Shown here: piece after piece, positions 32,110-42,919 of the stretch
How positions within the stretch are numbered: the first letter of the stretch is position 1
How the letters are laid out: each line of letters opens with the position of its first letter
DNA from: Paracyclopina nana
Lineage: Eukaryota; Arthropoda; Copepoda; Cyclopoida; Cyclopettidae
Assembly: GCA_019096065.1 (NCBI GenBank)
Contig: JAGUCH010000002.1
Location: 6,398,501 to 6,462,500, forward strand
Reading direction: 5' to 3'
DNA: 64,000 nucleotides
Position numbers and translations under genes: made by a program
Notes under the pieces: model-generated
Seen by the model: the letters and a program-made list of their open reading frames with translations, nothing else
Told to the model about the DNA's origin: nothing
Databases searched by the model: none

Positions 32110-33853
32110 TCACCATTCGCCACGGCATCTCCACCATAAGGAACGCGGTGTGCCACACGGCCAGGAGCATCCACCACCTGTAGCTGTGTCACCGGCACAA
32201 GATGACCATCCGGAGCCCGGCTCCAAGGACCAGCTTGATGAGCCCCACAGAGACCCCATGAAGTATGAGTAGTACCTTCCCAAGGAGCTGAAGAATGGAA
32301 TGATCGCGCTGCCCACTTGGTCCACCATTTGATCAATGTCCTCCTGGGACCAGAAGGTGGTGGAGCAACTGCCGGTGATGAGCGAGTTAAGCAGGACATT
32401 TCTGGTGATGGTATTCACTACTGCCTCGCGACTACAAACAGGTGCAGGTACAAGATGTGGTTGGCCCTCTGCTCTGCCGAGAACACCCTGCCACCCAATC
32501 CTCGGCTGAAGTCGTAGTGGTGGCTTCGCGGTGCTGCGTATGACATGGGGTTGAGCTGCGTGGGGGCGATGCAGGCGTGAATCTGCGGCATCGCACACAT
32601 CCACTGGTAGTGGATGCGCCAATTAATGGGCATGATGGAGTCGCAAGGGACGATGCTGGGCCGGTCGGTCAGGATGAAAGACAACGGTCCCGCAAACGGC
32701 ATCTAATTGTTGACCAGCACAGGAATCTCCTGGGTGCAGTTGTTGATAGACCACATGACTGCCTGAACTGGGTAGCAAGTAGTGATGGAACAAGTCGGAA
32801 CATTTGGGTTCAAGCGAGTTCCGAGTTGCTGAAACTTTTTCCGAGCGAGTTCGAGTTACCACTAATGGAAAATGAGCTCGGTCGAGTTATCAATTTTCAA
32901 AAACCGAGTAACTTCGAGTTTCAAGATTGCTTCATAACCTGCAGTGTTAATTTGAGTTTTATTATCTTATAGCTAGAAAAATTTTGTAGCTTCATCTCAT
33001 TTGACTTTCAAGTTCGCCAAAATTGCTTCTGAGTTTTCGGAGTTCTCCCGAAATATTTTTCAAGCGAGTACGAGTTAAATGCTTATGTGGCCCGAGTCTA
33101 GTTGGCCTTTCGAGTTACCGAGTCAAGTTCGAACTCATTCCATCACTAGTAGCAAGAGGTCACATATGCCACAGCTCCTGCCTGAGTGACCAGGTGTCCA
33201 GGTCCGTGACTGTCCAACGTGGTGTAAGAGGATGAGCCGGAGGCCATGCTCTGCAACACAATGGTGCCCTTGGCATCGTCCTGGACGATCAGGTCCTGGA
33301 AATTGACGGCAAGTTGGTTGGAGAACACCACCCTGCCGTTGGCCGTGTTGAGTTTGCCATAGATCGGTTCTACCAAGGCCAAGGCGTGGAACATAGTGGT
33401 CTCATATGATTTATAGAACGTCACCCCTCCACTCACAAAGGTCATCGTGGTGCACTTGTGGTTTTGATCCAACCCTCCCTTGGAGAAGTACGACAGGGAG
33501 ACCGGGTTGTTCAGGGTCACCTCCACTCGCTTGTTTTCCACTATGAGATAACACTTCTCCACGGCATCCCGACAGGCCTGCGGGGTCACTAAATACGGCT
33601 GGTTGACATCCGTCATCTGGCTGCCATAACTGATGCTGTTACAGCCGCATCAAGTCACTTGTCGTGACAGGTGTACCCGACAGCGGAAGGCCTTGATAGA
33701 CAGCGTGGACACGGTCTGTTGTACCTGGACCGTGATATTGATTGAGGCCTGGTACAAGCTCCTAATGTCCTCGCATAATTCCGGTTGACTGAGGTCAATG
33801 GCCTCCTGGATAGTGTCTGGGTGTGCACAGTCGTATGTTGTGAATGAGGTCAC
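32110..33853 (-). pseudogene. Chuvirus-like envelope glycoprotein remnant
   Basis: Fragments in different frames: 33650-33853 (start, with a YDCAHPDT motif), 33146-33616 (ectodomain; CTTMTFVSGGVTFYKSYE), 32418-32702 (cysteine-rich W/C/P block, CDSIMPINW and YQWMCAMPQIHAC) and about 32110-32420 (pre-membrane segment and hydrophobic stretch). The pattern fits the glycoproteins of chuviruses that have repeatedly been captured as env by arthropod LTR retroelements; this is recall, not a search. At least two frameshifts and a 369-bp transposon insertion make it non-functional. Confidence 0.55.
32780..33148. mobile_element. hAT-type MITE inside the env remnant
   Basis: A 369-bp element with 11-bp perfect terminal inverted repeats (TAGTGATGGAA / TTCCATCACTA), flanked by an exact 8-bp duplication GTAGCAAG at 32772-32779 and 33149-33156. 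Eight-base duplications and TAGTG/CAGTG ends are typical of hAT elements. The interior is full of CGAGTT / GAGTTCGAGTT repeats in one orientation, which could be transposase-binding subterminal repeats. No coding capacity. Confidence 0.9.
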
Positions 33854-33920
33854 CTTGGCCTCGGGCGTATAAAAGTCTGCGCCCCTGCCTACTGATAGTT
33901 GACCCTGGTGGACGGTTCAA

Positions 33921-34217
33921 GGCCAAGGTTCAAAAGGCGACAACATGTAATGAGTTGCCATGGGCAGAGGTTGGCTGCACAATAAATGGTCCAGAAGCAG
34001 CGTGATTGCGTCGCCTGCTTGCTGGGTTGGTTGTCCCCACTCCTTGTGCGGGCTCATGATCTTTCTGTGAGTTCCTCTGGCCCACCCAGAATTTGTTGCA
34101 AATATTCTTGCAACATTTCGGCCAATGTTTGTCTTTTTCGGCTCACCGGTGGTGCAGCTCTGGCCATTTGCGGTCGCACGCAGTCGTCGTGCTCAATGTG
34201 GGGCGTATCAGGCTGCT
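33921..34217. repeat. Direct repeat, copy 1 (retroelement internal)
   Basis: About 297 bp, roughly 95% identical to 34577..34873, starting GGCCAAGGTTCAAAAGGCG and ending GGGCGTATCAGGCTGCT. The intervening DNA is a unique segment of about 360 bp. Confidence 0.85.
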
Positions 34218-34576
34218 GATTGGGCTCGTCATTGCATAGCGTTGTCATCATCGTCGTAGTCTAGGGCTGTTTCCAGCTCAGGCACGTTGTACTCAGGTAT
34301 CGTGGGGTCGTCATTGAACTGCGGTGTCGAGTCTTCTCTTGCATGGGGAAACCCGTATTCCCTGTCAGTGGGTTCCACCGCATATTCAAGAGAATGGTGG
34401 AGATGGTGGACCCAAACTTCATGTTGAGGGAGCAACAATATGGCACATTTACTCAATAAACACTTCATCTGCAGTGTCCGATGGCATGGAAGGCTGCTGT
34501 GATTGCGACGATGATGCCGACTCAGAGGCCTAACGAATCGGCGATGGCAGTGACGGCCTCAGAGGTGGTGGCCAGT

Positions 34577-34873
34577 GGCCAAGGTTCAAAAGGCGGCAAC
34601 AGGTAATGAGTTGCCATGGGCAGAGGTTGGCTGCACAATAAATGGTCCAGAGGCAGCGTGATTGTGTCGCCTTCTTGCTGGGTTGGTTGTCCCCACTCCT
34701 TGTGTGGGCTCATGATCTTTCTGTGAGTTCCTCTGGCCCACCCAGAATTTGTTGCAAATATTCTTGCAACATTTCGGCCAATGTTTGTCTTTTTCGGCTC
34801 GCCAGTGGTGCAGCTCTGGCCATTTGCGGTCGCATGCAGTCGTCATGCTCAATGAGGGGCGTATCAGGCTGCT
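34577..34873. repeat. Direct repeat, copy 2 (retroelement internal)
   Basis: Second copy of the 297-bp repeat. Its edge coincides with the point where the RNase H frame (…DDFEVVHQAA) breaks off, so it marks a rearrangement breakpoint. The duplicated unit has no recognisable domain. Confidence 0.85.
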
Positions 34874-35808
34874 TGGTGCACTACCTCGAAGTCGTCATTA
34901 AAGATGGTGTCAAGCCATCTGGCCAGCATGCCAGTGGGAGCTTCCATGGATCGGATCCACAGTAGAACATGGTGGTCAGTTCTCAATATGAAGCGGTGAT
35001 GCTGCAAGTAGTACTTAAACTGCTTAATAAATATAATGACTGCGACCAGCTGTCCTTGATTGGTGGAGTAGTTGCTCTGGGCTGGGGTTAGCTTCTTGGC
35101 CCCGTAGAGGATGACTCTCTCCTTGCCACCCTGAACTTGGGACAGTACAGCTCCCACTGCTCGGTTCTCTTGCGAGAAATCTGTGTGAAGTATGAACGGA
35201 TTTGGCGACGCGAAGTCTGGGTAGGCCAGCACTGGGGCCAACACGAGGCATCTCTTAATCTCCTCAAAAGCCTCTCGGTATTCTCGAGCCGGCACAAAGG
35301 TCTGCGTGTCAGCTGTGCCGTCATCCATTGAGAGCTTAGCGGTCAGAGGGGCAGCGATATGCTGGTATTTCTCGATGAAGGCCCGATAGTAATTGGCCTT
35401 GCCCATGAATACCCTTAACAGCTTGTGGGTGTTGGGCAAGGGCCATCTGTGGATTAGATTTAGGCCGGCATGACTTCCAGTCCCTTGGGCGTGACAACGA
35501 GCCCCAGAAAAGTCACCCTGGTTAGGAACAAATGGCATTTGGATGGCTTGAGCAATAGGCCTCTGGTGGGCTTGCAGCACAACCTGCAGGTTGCGGAGGT
35601 GAGACGTGAAATCCGAGGAGTGGACTAGACAGTCATCCAAGTAAGGGAGACCCACGTCCCACGACACTCCTTCAAGCACCAAGCGGTTGAGCCGGCTATA
35701 CGTCTTAGGGGCGTTGGTGAGCCCAAACGGCATTTTCAGGAAGGCATATAAGCCGTCTCCCGTGGAGAAGGTGGTCTTCTCCACATCCCCCAGCTTGATG
35801 GGCACCAC
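34864..35808 (-). pseudogene. Reverse transcriptase / RNase H fragment
   Basis: A 314-codon frame with FLKMPFGLTNAPKTY, the active-site motif YLDDCLVHS, the thumb/connection FMGKANYYRAFIEKYQHIAAPL, and RNase H landmarks (FILHTDFSQ, VLSQVQGGKERVILYGAKKL, TNQGQLVAVI, FILRTDHHVLLWI). The RNase H Asp/Glu residues look partly replaced (TNQGQL for the usual TEKE). A block after YLDD (about 35480-35560) is scrambled relative to other gypsy RTs. Upstream RT motifs lie separately at 36079-36360. Confidence 0.85.
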
Positions 35809-36078
35809 ATTGAAGGCCCCGACAGCGTTTAGGGTGGAGAAGATGGTGGAGCGGGCCAGTCGGCTCAGATTATCCCCAACATCCCCGATAGGGTGAGAAT
35901 CAATGATAGTGGCCTTGTTGAGCTCGGTTTAGTCCACACACCACTGAAGGCTCCCATCCTTTTTGCGGACGGGAACCAGTGGTGCGGACCACGGCAAGGA
36001 GATTGGAGTGATGACCTCTTCGTATAGCCACCTCTGAATCTGTTCTTTTAGAGAGGCCTCTAAGCTGGGATTGATGGT

Positions 36079-36360
36079 TCAGCGGCGGATATTGATTGGC
36101 CTTGTCCCAGGCTTGAGGTCGATGGCGTGCTCTACCAGCTTGGTCTGGCCGGTGCAGCCATCGAAGGAGAAGACCCCGAGGTAGGCGGCGAGGAGTGAGG
36201 CGGCGGCCTTCAGCCGCTCTGGGTCCTTCTGAATGAGTTCATTCTCTTCCAGCCTAAAGGCCCGTATAGCAAACTTGATCTTTTCCTGCAGGCCTGCATA
36301 GGGAGGAAGTCTCGCACAGGGCTGGCCCTCGGTGGGCTTGACGGGGCGCATTGCTTGCAC
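36079..36360 (-). pseudogene. RT N-terminal linker fragment
   Basis: Residues CTGQTKLVEHAIDLKPGTRPINIRR match the conserved H-x-I-d-t-g-x-x-P-i-r-x-R-x-R segment just before the RT domain of Ty3/gypsy elements. Preceded by a helical spacer (FRLEENELIQKDPERLKAAA). A stop separates it from the main RT frame. Confidence 0.6.
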
Positions 36361-36408
36361 CTGCGGTTCTGGGCCCGTGTCAGGGCCAACTGTTGGAGAC
36401 TCGCATTC

Positions 36409-37137
36409 TCAGAGGATGCCGTAGCGAGCACCCCCCTTCAGGCGCAAGTGGTGGTCCAGGGGGTTCAAAACTCCCACCATCAAGTGGCCTCCTGCGGCTG
36501 GCTGGACCACTGCGTGTAAACAAGGAGCCAGCTGGGCCTCCTCGACAAACTGGGCCTCCGCTTTGAGGGCTGCTGGTTCTGGTTTGGCGTTCCCATGGAG
36601 CCACTTGGCCGCGACAGCTGCGACCAGGACAGCGATGCGCTGTGGAACGGTCGTGGGTCGCATCACGAGAAAGGAGTACTCGGCGGCCGGAAGGTCCATG
36701 GCAGCGTGCAAGGCTCCAACCATGGTGACATACTTGCCATGCATCCGGAGGTTGCCTTGAGAGTGGAGCTGATTGATGCGATGATAGCTCAGAAATGGTC
36801 CGGACAGGTTGAAGTCCATGGACAAGTTGCGCAGTACGGGGGGCCATTTAGAGAACACGTGGGGATGCTCCCCAATCTGGACTCTCATGGGATGTCGAAG
36901 TTCCCGAAGTACTTGTAGCCGATGGCACACGTGGGCGGTGCCCACTGCTGTCATGTCACAGAGGGGTCGCAGGCCATGCGGGAGAACTCCTAGGCGCTGT
37001 GCAAAAGCCTCGGAAATGCAGGTGCGCCAGCTGTTACTGCTATCAATGAGGGTGCGGGTCTTGACCCAGCCAATACGCACCGGCAATTGAGTCACGAATT
37101 GTTTATGCTTGATAATGTGATCGAGGGCGGCAAGCAT
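36409..37137 (-). pseudogene. Retropepsin-like protease fragment
   Basis: The segment RTLIDSSNSWRTCISEAFAQRL looks like a retropepsin active-site region (D-S/T-G) in which the Gly has become Ser. It is followed by HVCHRLQV-type flap sequence and a second conserved block with HGKYVTMVGALHA. The Gly loss suggests inactivity. A diverged second copy lies at 39029-39601. Confidence 0.6.
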
Positions 37138-37361
37138 GAGAGATGCTGGGGAGACCCAGCTGGAGCCCTCTTCAACCGGGTCGAGTCGTTTCCCACTGGC
37201 AAGGCCGTAGTGGCCTCTGCTTAGCTCTCAGACTTGGCCTTGCAGATTTTGTTGACCTTAGGCCACTTGTTGGCCGGCTGGCGGCAGTCAGAGGTAGTAT
37301 CCTGGCCAGAAGATTGTCTCCTCTTGGAGCTCTGAGACAAGGCACCCTAGTCCCCAGAGGA

Positions 37362-37622
37362 TCACTGCTGCTGCTGGCTCGCAGCGCTGTACCACATGTT
37401 GGTCTTGGGGTTGTAGCAGTTGTTGCGCTTGTCCCCGTCCAGGGCCCGGCACTCGGCTCGCCGATGGCCTTTCCTCTCGCAGTAGTAGCAAATGATCTCG
37501 GTGTTGGCCTCAGACAAGTGCATGGTGGCGACTTGGCCCTTGCCTTGCCTGATGGACATCAAGCACTCCGCCTGGCAGGCGGCCTCCAAGGCCTCGCCCA
37601 TGGTGGTGAAATTGTGCCCTGA
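37362..37622 (-). pseudogene. Gag nucleocapsid zinc knuckle
   Basis: One CCHC knuckle, CYYCERKGHRRAEC (C-x2-C-x4-H-x4-C), in a short frame preceded by EALEAACQAECLMSIRQGKG. This is the RNA-binding end of gag. Confidence 0.75.
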
Positions 37623-37734
37623 GATGCCCCATCACCACATCTTTCCAATACATCTTGGTGACAAAGATGCATATGAGGTGTGGATATGTTTCCACCTCTC
37701 GGGCAAGCTCGGGTCTGGCTCTTACAAAGATGCT

Positions 37735-38164
37735 TCAGAGGCAGGCATGCCACTGGGGAATAGCTTCATCAGACCGCTGCTGCGCGGTTTCTAGCGCGAT
37801 ACGAGAAACCTGAGACAAGGTGGCCGTGACGAAGAATCTCTCATATGCATCCAGCAGATGCAGGAAGGTGAAGGCTTCATGATCGATGCGCAAGTCGACC
37901 TCATTGACCATTCGCAGGGCTACGCCCACCATGGTGTGCTTGATCTCCATCTTTTTGGTGGCTTCGGTCACTCGTGAGCTGATAGCGACGGTAGCTGCAG
38001 TGTTCTCAAACTTCTCTAGCTTGCGCTTCAGGCCGAATTGAGCAGCCACGGCTTCAGCTTCCAGCTTACGTGTCTCGGCCTCCAGTCGACGTAGGGCTGC
38101 CTCTTGCTGTCAAGCCTGGAGGTCAGCTTGGCGTTGGGTCTCCAGCCCTTGCATGATTTGGAGC
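37735..38164 (-). pseudogene. Gag coiled-coil/capsid fragment
   Basis: A charged coiled coil (RRLEAETRKLEAEAVAAQFG) followed by a helical capsid-like region (HLLDAYERFFVTATLSQVSR). An in-frame TGA near 38110 interrupts the N-terminal part, and a frame change separates it from the zinc knuckle. Confidence 0.55.
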
Positions 38165-38189
38165 ATCATAGCTTACCTGTCAGCAGGCC

Positions 38190-38262
38190 CTGCTGTGGAT
38201 CCATGGAGGCTCCCACCGGCATGCTCACGGGGTGGCTCGATACTATCTCCAACTATTACTTT
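38190..38262 (+). pseudogene. Inverted RNase H fragment
   Basis: The plus strand here encodes MEAPTGMLTGWLDTI, the same sequence found on the minus strand at about 34900-34960 (MEAPTGMLARWLDTI). This piece has therefore been inverted relative to the rest of the debris. Confidence 0.65.
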
Positions 38263-38273
38263 CCGGACGATGA

Positions 38274-38801
38274 CTATTTCTGGGTGGCCAACTTCAAGCT
38301 CATCCCCACCAAGCCAGAGTTGTGGACGGAAGCCCAAGAGGAGGAGGATGATCTCATCACCCTGTGGAAGCTTGTCCAGCTGCAGCTGCCTCTAACCTTG
38401 CAATTGGGACAGCATGGCCCCCACGGCTCGGCTTTCCTTGAAGAAGTCTGTATCCAAGATGAATGGGTTTGGTGACACGATGTCTGGAATGCGAGCACTG
38501 GGGCCGATACCAAGCGGCGCTTAAGCTCTTCAAAGGCCTCCTGGTATACCTTGGTCCACTCAAAGACCTGCGTGTCAGTAGTGCCGTCTTCCTTGGAGAG
38601 CTTGGCTGTCAAGGGAGTAGCGATGTGCTGGTACTTCTCAATGTAAGTGCGGTAGTAGTTGGCCTTGCCCATGAACACCCACTGGAGCTTTCGCATGTTG
38701 GGCAGCGGCCACTTGCGGATGAGATTGATGGCATGCTCGACCAGCTTGGTCTGTCCAGAACGGCCATCAAACGAGAAGGCTCCAAGGTACATCAGGTGCA
38801 T
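38274..38801 (-). pseudogene. Second RT/RNase H fragment
   Basis: Contains FMGKANYYRTYIEKYQHIAT and IRKWPLPNMRKLQW, close to but distinct from the copy at 34864-35808. An internal deletion joins the pre-RT linker (SGQTKLVEHAINL) directly to the thumb/connection region, removing the catalytic palm. Frameshifted in its last third. Confidence 0.75.
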
Positions 38802-39028
38802 CAGTTTTGAACGAGGCCATAGGCTGGAGGGACTTTACTTGCAGCTTGGGGTCTGCGGCCTAGGTGAAGACAGGCTCCTTGTATTCTTGCAAGGTGCCGT
38901 AGCACGTGCCTCCTTTGAGGCGGAGAGGATGATCCATGGGGTTGAGAACCCCCACCCTCAGGTTGCCACCCGTGGCCGGCTGCACCACAGCACACTTCCA
39001 GGGGGCCAGCTCAGTTTTTTTTGGCAAA

Positions 39029-39601
39029 TCAAAGCTTGTCCTCCTGGGCCGCCGATTGGGTGTTCCCATGAGGCCACTGGGCAACAACGGCCACCAGTAT
39101 GGTGACAGTGGGAGGCGGGATCAGCGCAGGACAGATCACGTGGACCTGGTACCCAGTGGCCGAGGTGGCCGTCTGCAGGGCACCAACCATGGGAATGTGC
39201 TTACCATGCACCTGCAGTGGGCCTTGAGAGTGGAGCTGGTCGATGGGGTGATGGCTCAAGAATGGTTGTATCAAGAACAGGTGCATATGCTCTCCTTGCT
39301 GGACACGCAGCAGCTGGAGTAGCTCCCCCAGCATTTGCAGATGGTGGCAACCGTGAGTGGTGCCCATGGCTGTCATATCGAGGAGCGGTCGGAGGATGTG
39401 AGGGAGGACTCTCAAACGTTGTGCGAAGTCCTCTGAGATGCACATGCGCCAGTTGTTACAACTATCAACCAGGGCTCTGGTCTTGACCGAGCCAATGCAC
39501 ACTGGCACTTGGGCTGCAAATTGTTTGTGGTTGGTGATATGCTCGAGGGCGGCTAAGATGAGGGAAGCTGAGGAGACCCGGTTGGGGCCCTCTACAACCA
39601 A
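39029..39601 (-). pseudogene. Second retropepsin-like fragment
   Basis: Parallels 36409-37137 (TRALVDSCNNWRMCISEDF, HGKHIPMVGALQTA). The active-site triad is degenerate (DSC). It belongs to the more 5' element of the pair. Confidence 0.6.
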
Positions 39602-39719
39602 TTTGGGTCGTTTCCCGCAGGCTGTTCCTTGGTGCCATCTGCGTCTCCCTCAGACCCAGCCATGCAGATCTCATTTACCTTGGGCTTCTTGCACGATTGA
39701 GATCGGCGATCAGGGGCTG

Positions 39720-41418
39720 AGCCTTCATCCTGCCTCAATAACATTTGTAGAGCTTGGGCTGGGATTTCCAAAACGGTCTTTGACTTTGCTTAAAGCCAAA
39801 GGACAACTGAGATACAAGCAACTTTCTTATTTGATGCATTTTGATAAACTTTTTGGACTCAAATTAAAGGGCATGTTCAGACGGTTGCATCAGTGCAAAA
39901 ATTACATTTTATTGATGTTCCTGCAATGAGCTATGCCTAATTCAACAATTTAACCTCAATTAATGGAGCTGCTCCATACAAAACATGAAAATGGCGATTT
40001 TGAGGCACTAGAATGGAATTGTTTGAAAAAGTTCATGTTCATAAAATAACATTTGTAGAGCTCGGACTGGGATTTCCAAAATTGCCTTTGGTTGGGCTTA
40101 AAGCCTCAGGACAACGGAAAAAATTGCAACTTTCTTTTACTAAAATGTGCAACATGCGCAACTACTAAAATGCGCAACATGCACAATTTTTTTGAAACCA
40201 ATTGGTTTAATTTTCTAATTATTCTCATTTATTAATAGCCTTTGTGGAACTTAATTGCGGTATTTCATTACAGAGTGGCGTCTCAAATTAGCAGAAAATG
40301 TCAAAATCTCTTTGATCTGCAGAACTATTCACATAAGTATCATAACAATAACATTGATGTAGGGCGATCCCAGCGGCCTTTATGGGCAACATTTGTGATT
40401 TTCAGCTGACACTGCTCGAGCCAAAAAACTGAGTTAGCGCGTTTTTGCGACTCGTAAAGTAGTTCGAAATAAAGACCCAAGCACATAAGAGTTATCAATT
40501 TTTGTGAAGGATTACTTTATGACGGTAAAATAAAATGGTTTTAAATCTATTGTACCCAAAAAACTTAAAACATCAAGACGTTAGAGTCCTGAAGCTATGC
40601 ATTTGTAAAAACAAAGTAACCATTTACTATAGCTATTTGCCCTAAATAAAGTGGCTCGACTAATGCATACAAAATGTGATTTTGAACTCGGCTCACAAGT
40701 GTTTCTTCAAAAAACTCGGTAGATGGAGTGTCTTTGTTATGATGCTGCTGTCTATTATCAAGTTTGCCTCAAAAGTTCATAAAATCCATTGAAATCCATG
40801 AATTTCAATAATTTTCTGCCCTGAAGGAGCTCCCTGAGCCATCCAGCATAGGAATAATCTCTACTCAAAGCTGATGTTCCACTAAGGCTATACATGCTAA
40901 TTAAAAATGTCAACTTAACAAAAGAAATTGAAAAAAAGTTTGTGAAAAAAATCTAATCTATGTAATAAAGTTATAACTGTTTCATTTTATTGCCAACAAC
41001 ATAGACTTCAAGTTTGCTGCACAACTTAGTACCTACTAAAATGCTCAGCATGAGCAACAGCTCAATTTAATGTTTTAAGTTTGATAACAAGTCTTATTCT
41101 TGCTTAGTGTTCTAGATATAACTCCGCCCACTTCGCTCCACTACGTTATAGGGTAACATACACAGCAAGCCGGCAGCTTCCTAAAAGGAACAGCTACGCT
41201 GTTTTTTTTGAGGTTTTTTGCTTTTTAAAAAGGCATAAAACAATGCATGGCTTGAGGGAGGATGGAGTATGAACGTGATTTAAAATCATTGTGATTGAGC
41301 CACAAATATCATGAAAAAGGCATCATAGTGCTGAAAAAATTGGCAAATCAAATTTGTTTTGAATTTTAAATTTCCCGCTTAAAAAGGAAGCAACTTTCCG
41401 TTTGAAAAGTGTGAAAAA
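39720..41418. other. AT-rich non-coding stretch with a short direct repeat
   Basis: No gene recognised. A block of about 95 bp at 39743 (AACATTTGTAGAGCTTGGGC ...) recurs at 40051 with about 85% identity. The segment 41110-41230 upstream of the BEL gag is the most likely place for the end of an LTR or leader, but I could not find a repeat partner in the window. Confidence 0.5.
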
Positions 41419-42009
41419 ATGCTCAATTACTATCAAAAAGGGCCAATTTTAATGAAATTCTGTTCTGAAACTGAACACATCTTACTACACTGGGCCTGGC
41501 GAAAAAACCGCAATACCGCATGCGTATCACTTGCTCACAAAGGCGCACTATGGGCGAAGTTGAACGGCATCGACATTGATCACCGCAAGCTTAAAACCGT
41601 GCACGTGGCGAAATTCACCGCGATGGAAATCCTCGCGAACGTCAGTAAATCTTGCTATCAGGAAGTTGGCTGCATGATAGTTTCTGGTCTCACGATGAGA
41701 ATGTGCCAAGCATCCACCGATCATTGGAATCTGTTTTTGCTAGCGCATAATTTCGATCCTCGTGACCCTACCATCGATAACTTCTGCGATTGGTGCACCT
41801 ACTTGGAGACAAATTTGGCGAAAGACGTGTTGGCAAAAGCGCAGCAGGATGCATCGCCTCTAAAGAATGTTTTTGCACCATCTAATGGCGGTACCAAGGT
41901 ATTGTCAACGGTGACTCAGGAGAATGCCACCGAATGTCAAGATTCTCCACAACCTGAAATGGAACTGCCTGGAGACAGCGATGAAGACGATGTCCCAGTT
42001 TATGCCGTG
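41419..42009 (+). pseudogene. BEL/Pao retrotransposon gag, 5' part, split by the Polinton
   Basis: Open frame encoding the capsid-like part of a BEL/Pao gag (KFTAMEILANVSKSCYQEVG, DHWNLFLLAHNFDPRDPTID). It is interrupted at 42009 by the Polinton; the frame runs 54 nt into the TIR before a stop. The other half resumes in the same frame at 63663 after one copy of the GCCGTG duplication. The ATG at 41419 is the first in frame but may not be the true start. Confidence 0.72.
42004..42009 (+). repeat. Polinton target-site duplication, left
   Basis: GCCGTG directly before the AG of the element; repeated at 63657..63662. Confidence 0.95.
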
Positions 42010-42336
42010 AGTAGTTTGCATTTCCAACAATTCTGGCAATTTGGTTTGCTTAATAGACCTTGAAAGACTCATAGTAGTAAACCCTGATAAACATCTGGTA
42101 ACGCTGCAACTTCTCATAATTGAGGTGATTTGTGTCCCAGTGAAGTCTTTTTTAATTCATTGCTCTCTGTCATAGTAGTGTGAAAGCAAATGGATGAGAC
42201 ACAATGAAAGTGAAACCACCATCACTGATACAGAAATAATTCTGATTTTGGCTCTTTTGATGAACATGTTGATGATTTGAAAGTGTACAATTTTCATGTC
42301 TGGTACCTCCCTGAATTGACCAACACAATGAAAGTC
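42010..42336 (+). repeat. Left terminal inverted repeat of the Polinton
   Basis: About 327 bp, roughly 88-90% identical to the reverse complement of 63327..63656. Similarity is highest over the outer 180 bp. Confidence 0.9.
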
Positions 42337-42414
42337 AAAATGTTTTATTGTTCTACATAATAATAGAGTTCATGTTCTAACATATTCCTGATGCATTCAA
42401 AATGGGACTTCTCC

Positions 42415-42822
42415 TCATGTGTCTTGACTGCTATTTGGTAGTGGTAGTGTGTGGACAATGTCACCACTGCTGACAAATGAATCACTCTTCAATTGGATGG
42501 TGATAGATGCACCACTTGCACTCTAAAAATGTTATAATAAATTATTAGCAATTAATATAATTGTCAGCACATTGATGAAAATGCTTACCTTTACTTGGTC
42601 TTCAATTTCCATGAGACATTTGCATACAACACAAAGGTTGTCCACAGCATTGGTTGTCAAAGAGCTGAGAAGACTTTTCACTTCTGCTTTCATGCAGCCA
42701 GAACTATCATATTTTATGATCTCCAGGATATCATGTAGGGTAATTCCAGACATTGATGTTCTTCTCCCAACTGCTCTAGATATAATGCTAGCATCACTGC
42801 AAAATGATATGACACCAATCAC
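42415..42822 (-). CDS. Small spliced Polinton gene, function unknown
   Basis: Two exons, 42589..42822 and 42415..42522, joined in phase 0 (AAG|GTAAGC ... TTTTTAG|AGT), giving about 113 aa. The product has CVVCKC, a short acidic stretch (LMEIEDQVK) and a Ser/Thr-rich end. A possible acceptor (TTTTGCAG) at about 42800 suggests there could be an upstream exon, so the start is unsure. No family recognised. It lies just inside the left TIR and is divergent from the next gene. Confidence 0.4.
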
Positions 42823-42919
42823 CTCATTTTACGCGCGCATTTCATCTGCTCAATGTGATAGCAGTCATCAGCAACATTTCTGATCTGTTGGCCATTAAGA
42901 CAAGTGCAAGGATAGCAGC

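Larger units (their letters stand above)
31334..39700 (-). mobile_element. Debris of env-bearing Ty3/gypsy-like LTR retroelements
   Basis: Mostly minus-strand fragments in the order (5' to 3' on that strand) protease, RT/RNase H, gag, zinc knuckle, protease, RT start, RT/RNase H, glycoprotein, integrase. Protease and RT occur twice, so at least two related elements are mixed. One RNase H piece lies in the opposite orientation. Frameshifts, stops, a tandem duplication and a MITE insertion show it is dead. GC content is clearly higher than in the neighbouring regions. No LTR pair was recognised. Confidence 0.8.

Noticed and set aside
39438-39929. Plus-strand frames across the retroelement debris
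   Set aside because: Antisense to protease and gag fragments in GC-rich sequence, where chance open frames are common.
41419-42063. Treating the whole frame to 42063 as one protein
   Set aside because: The last 18 codons are read from the Polinton TIR; the same residues appear at the other TIR. The gene is a BEL gag cut by the insertion.
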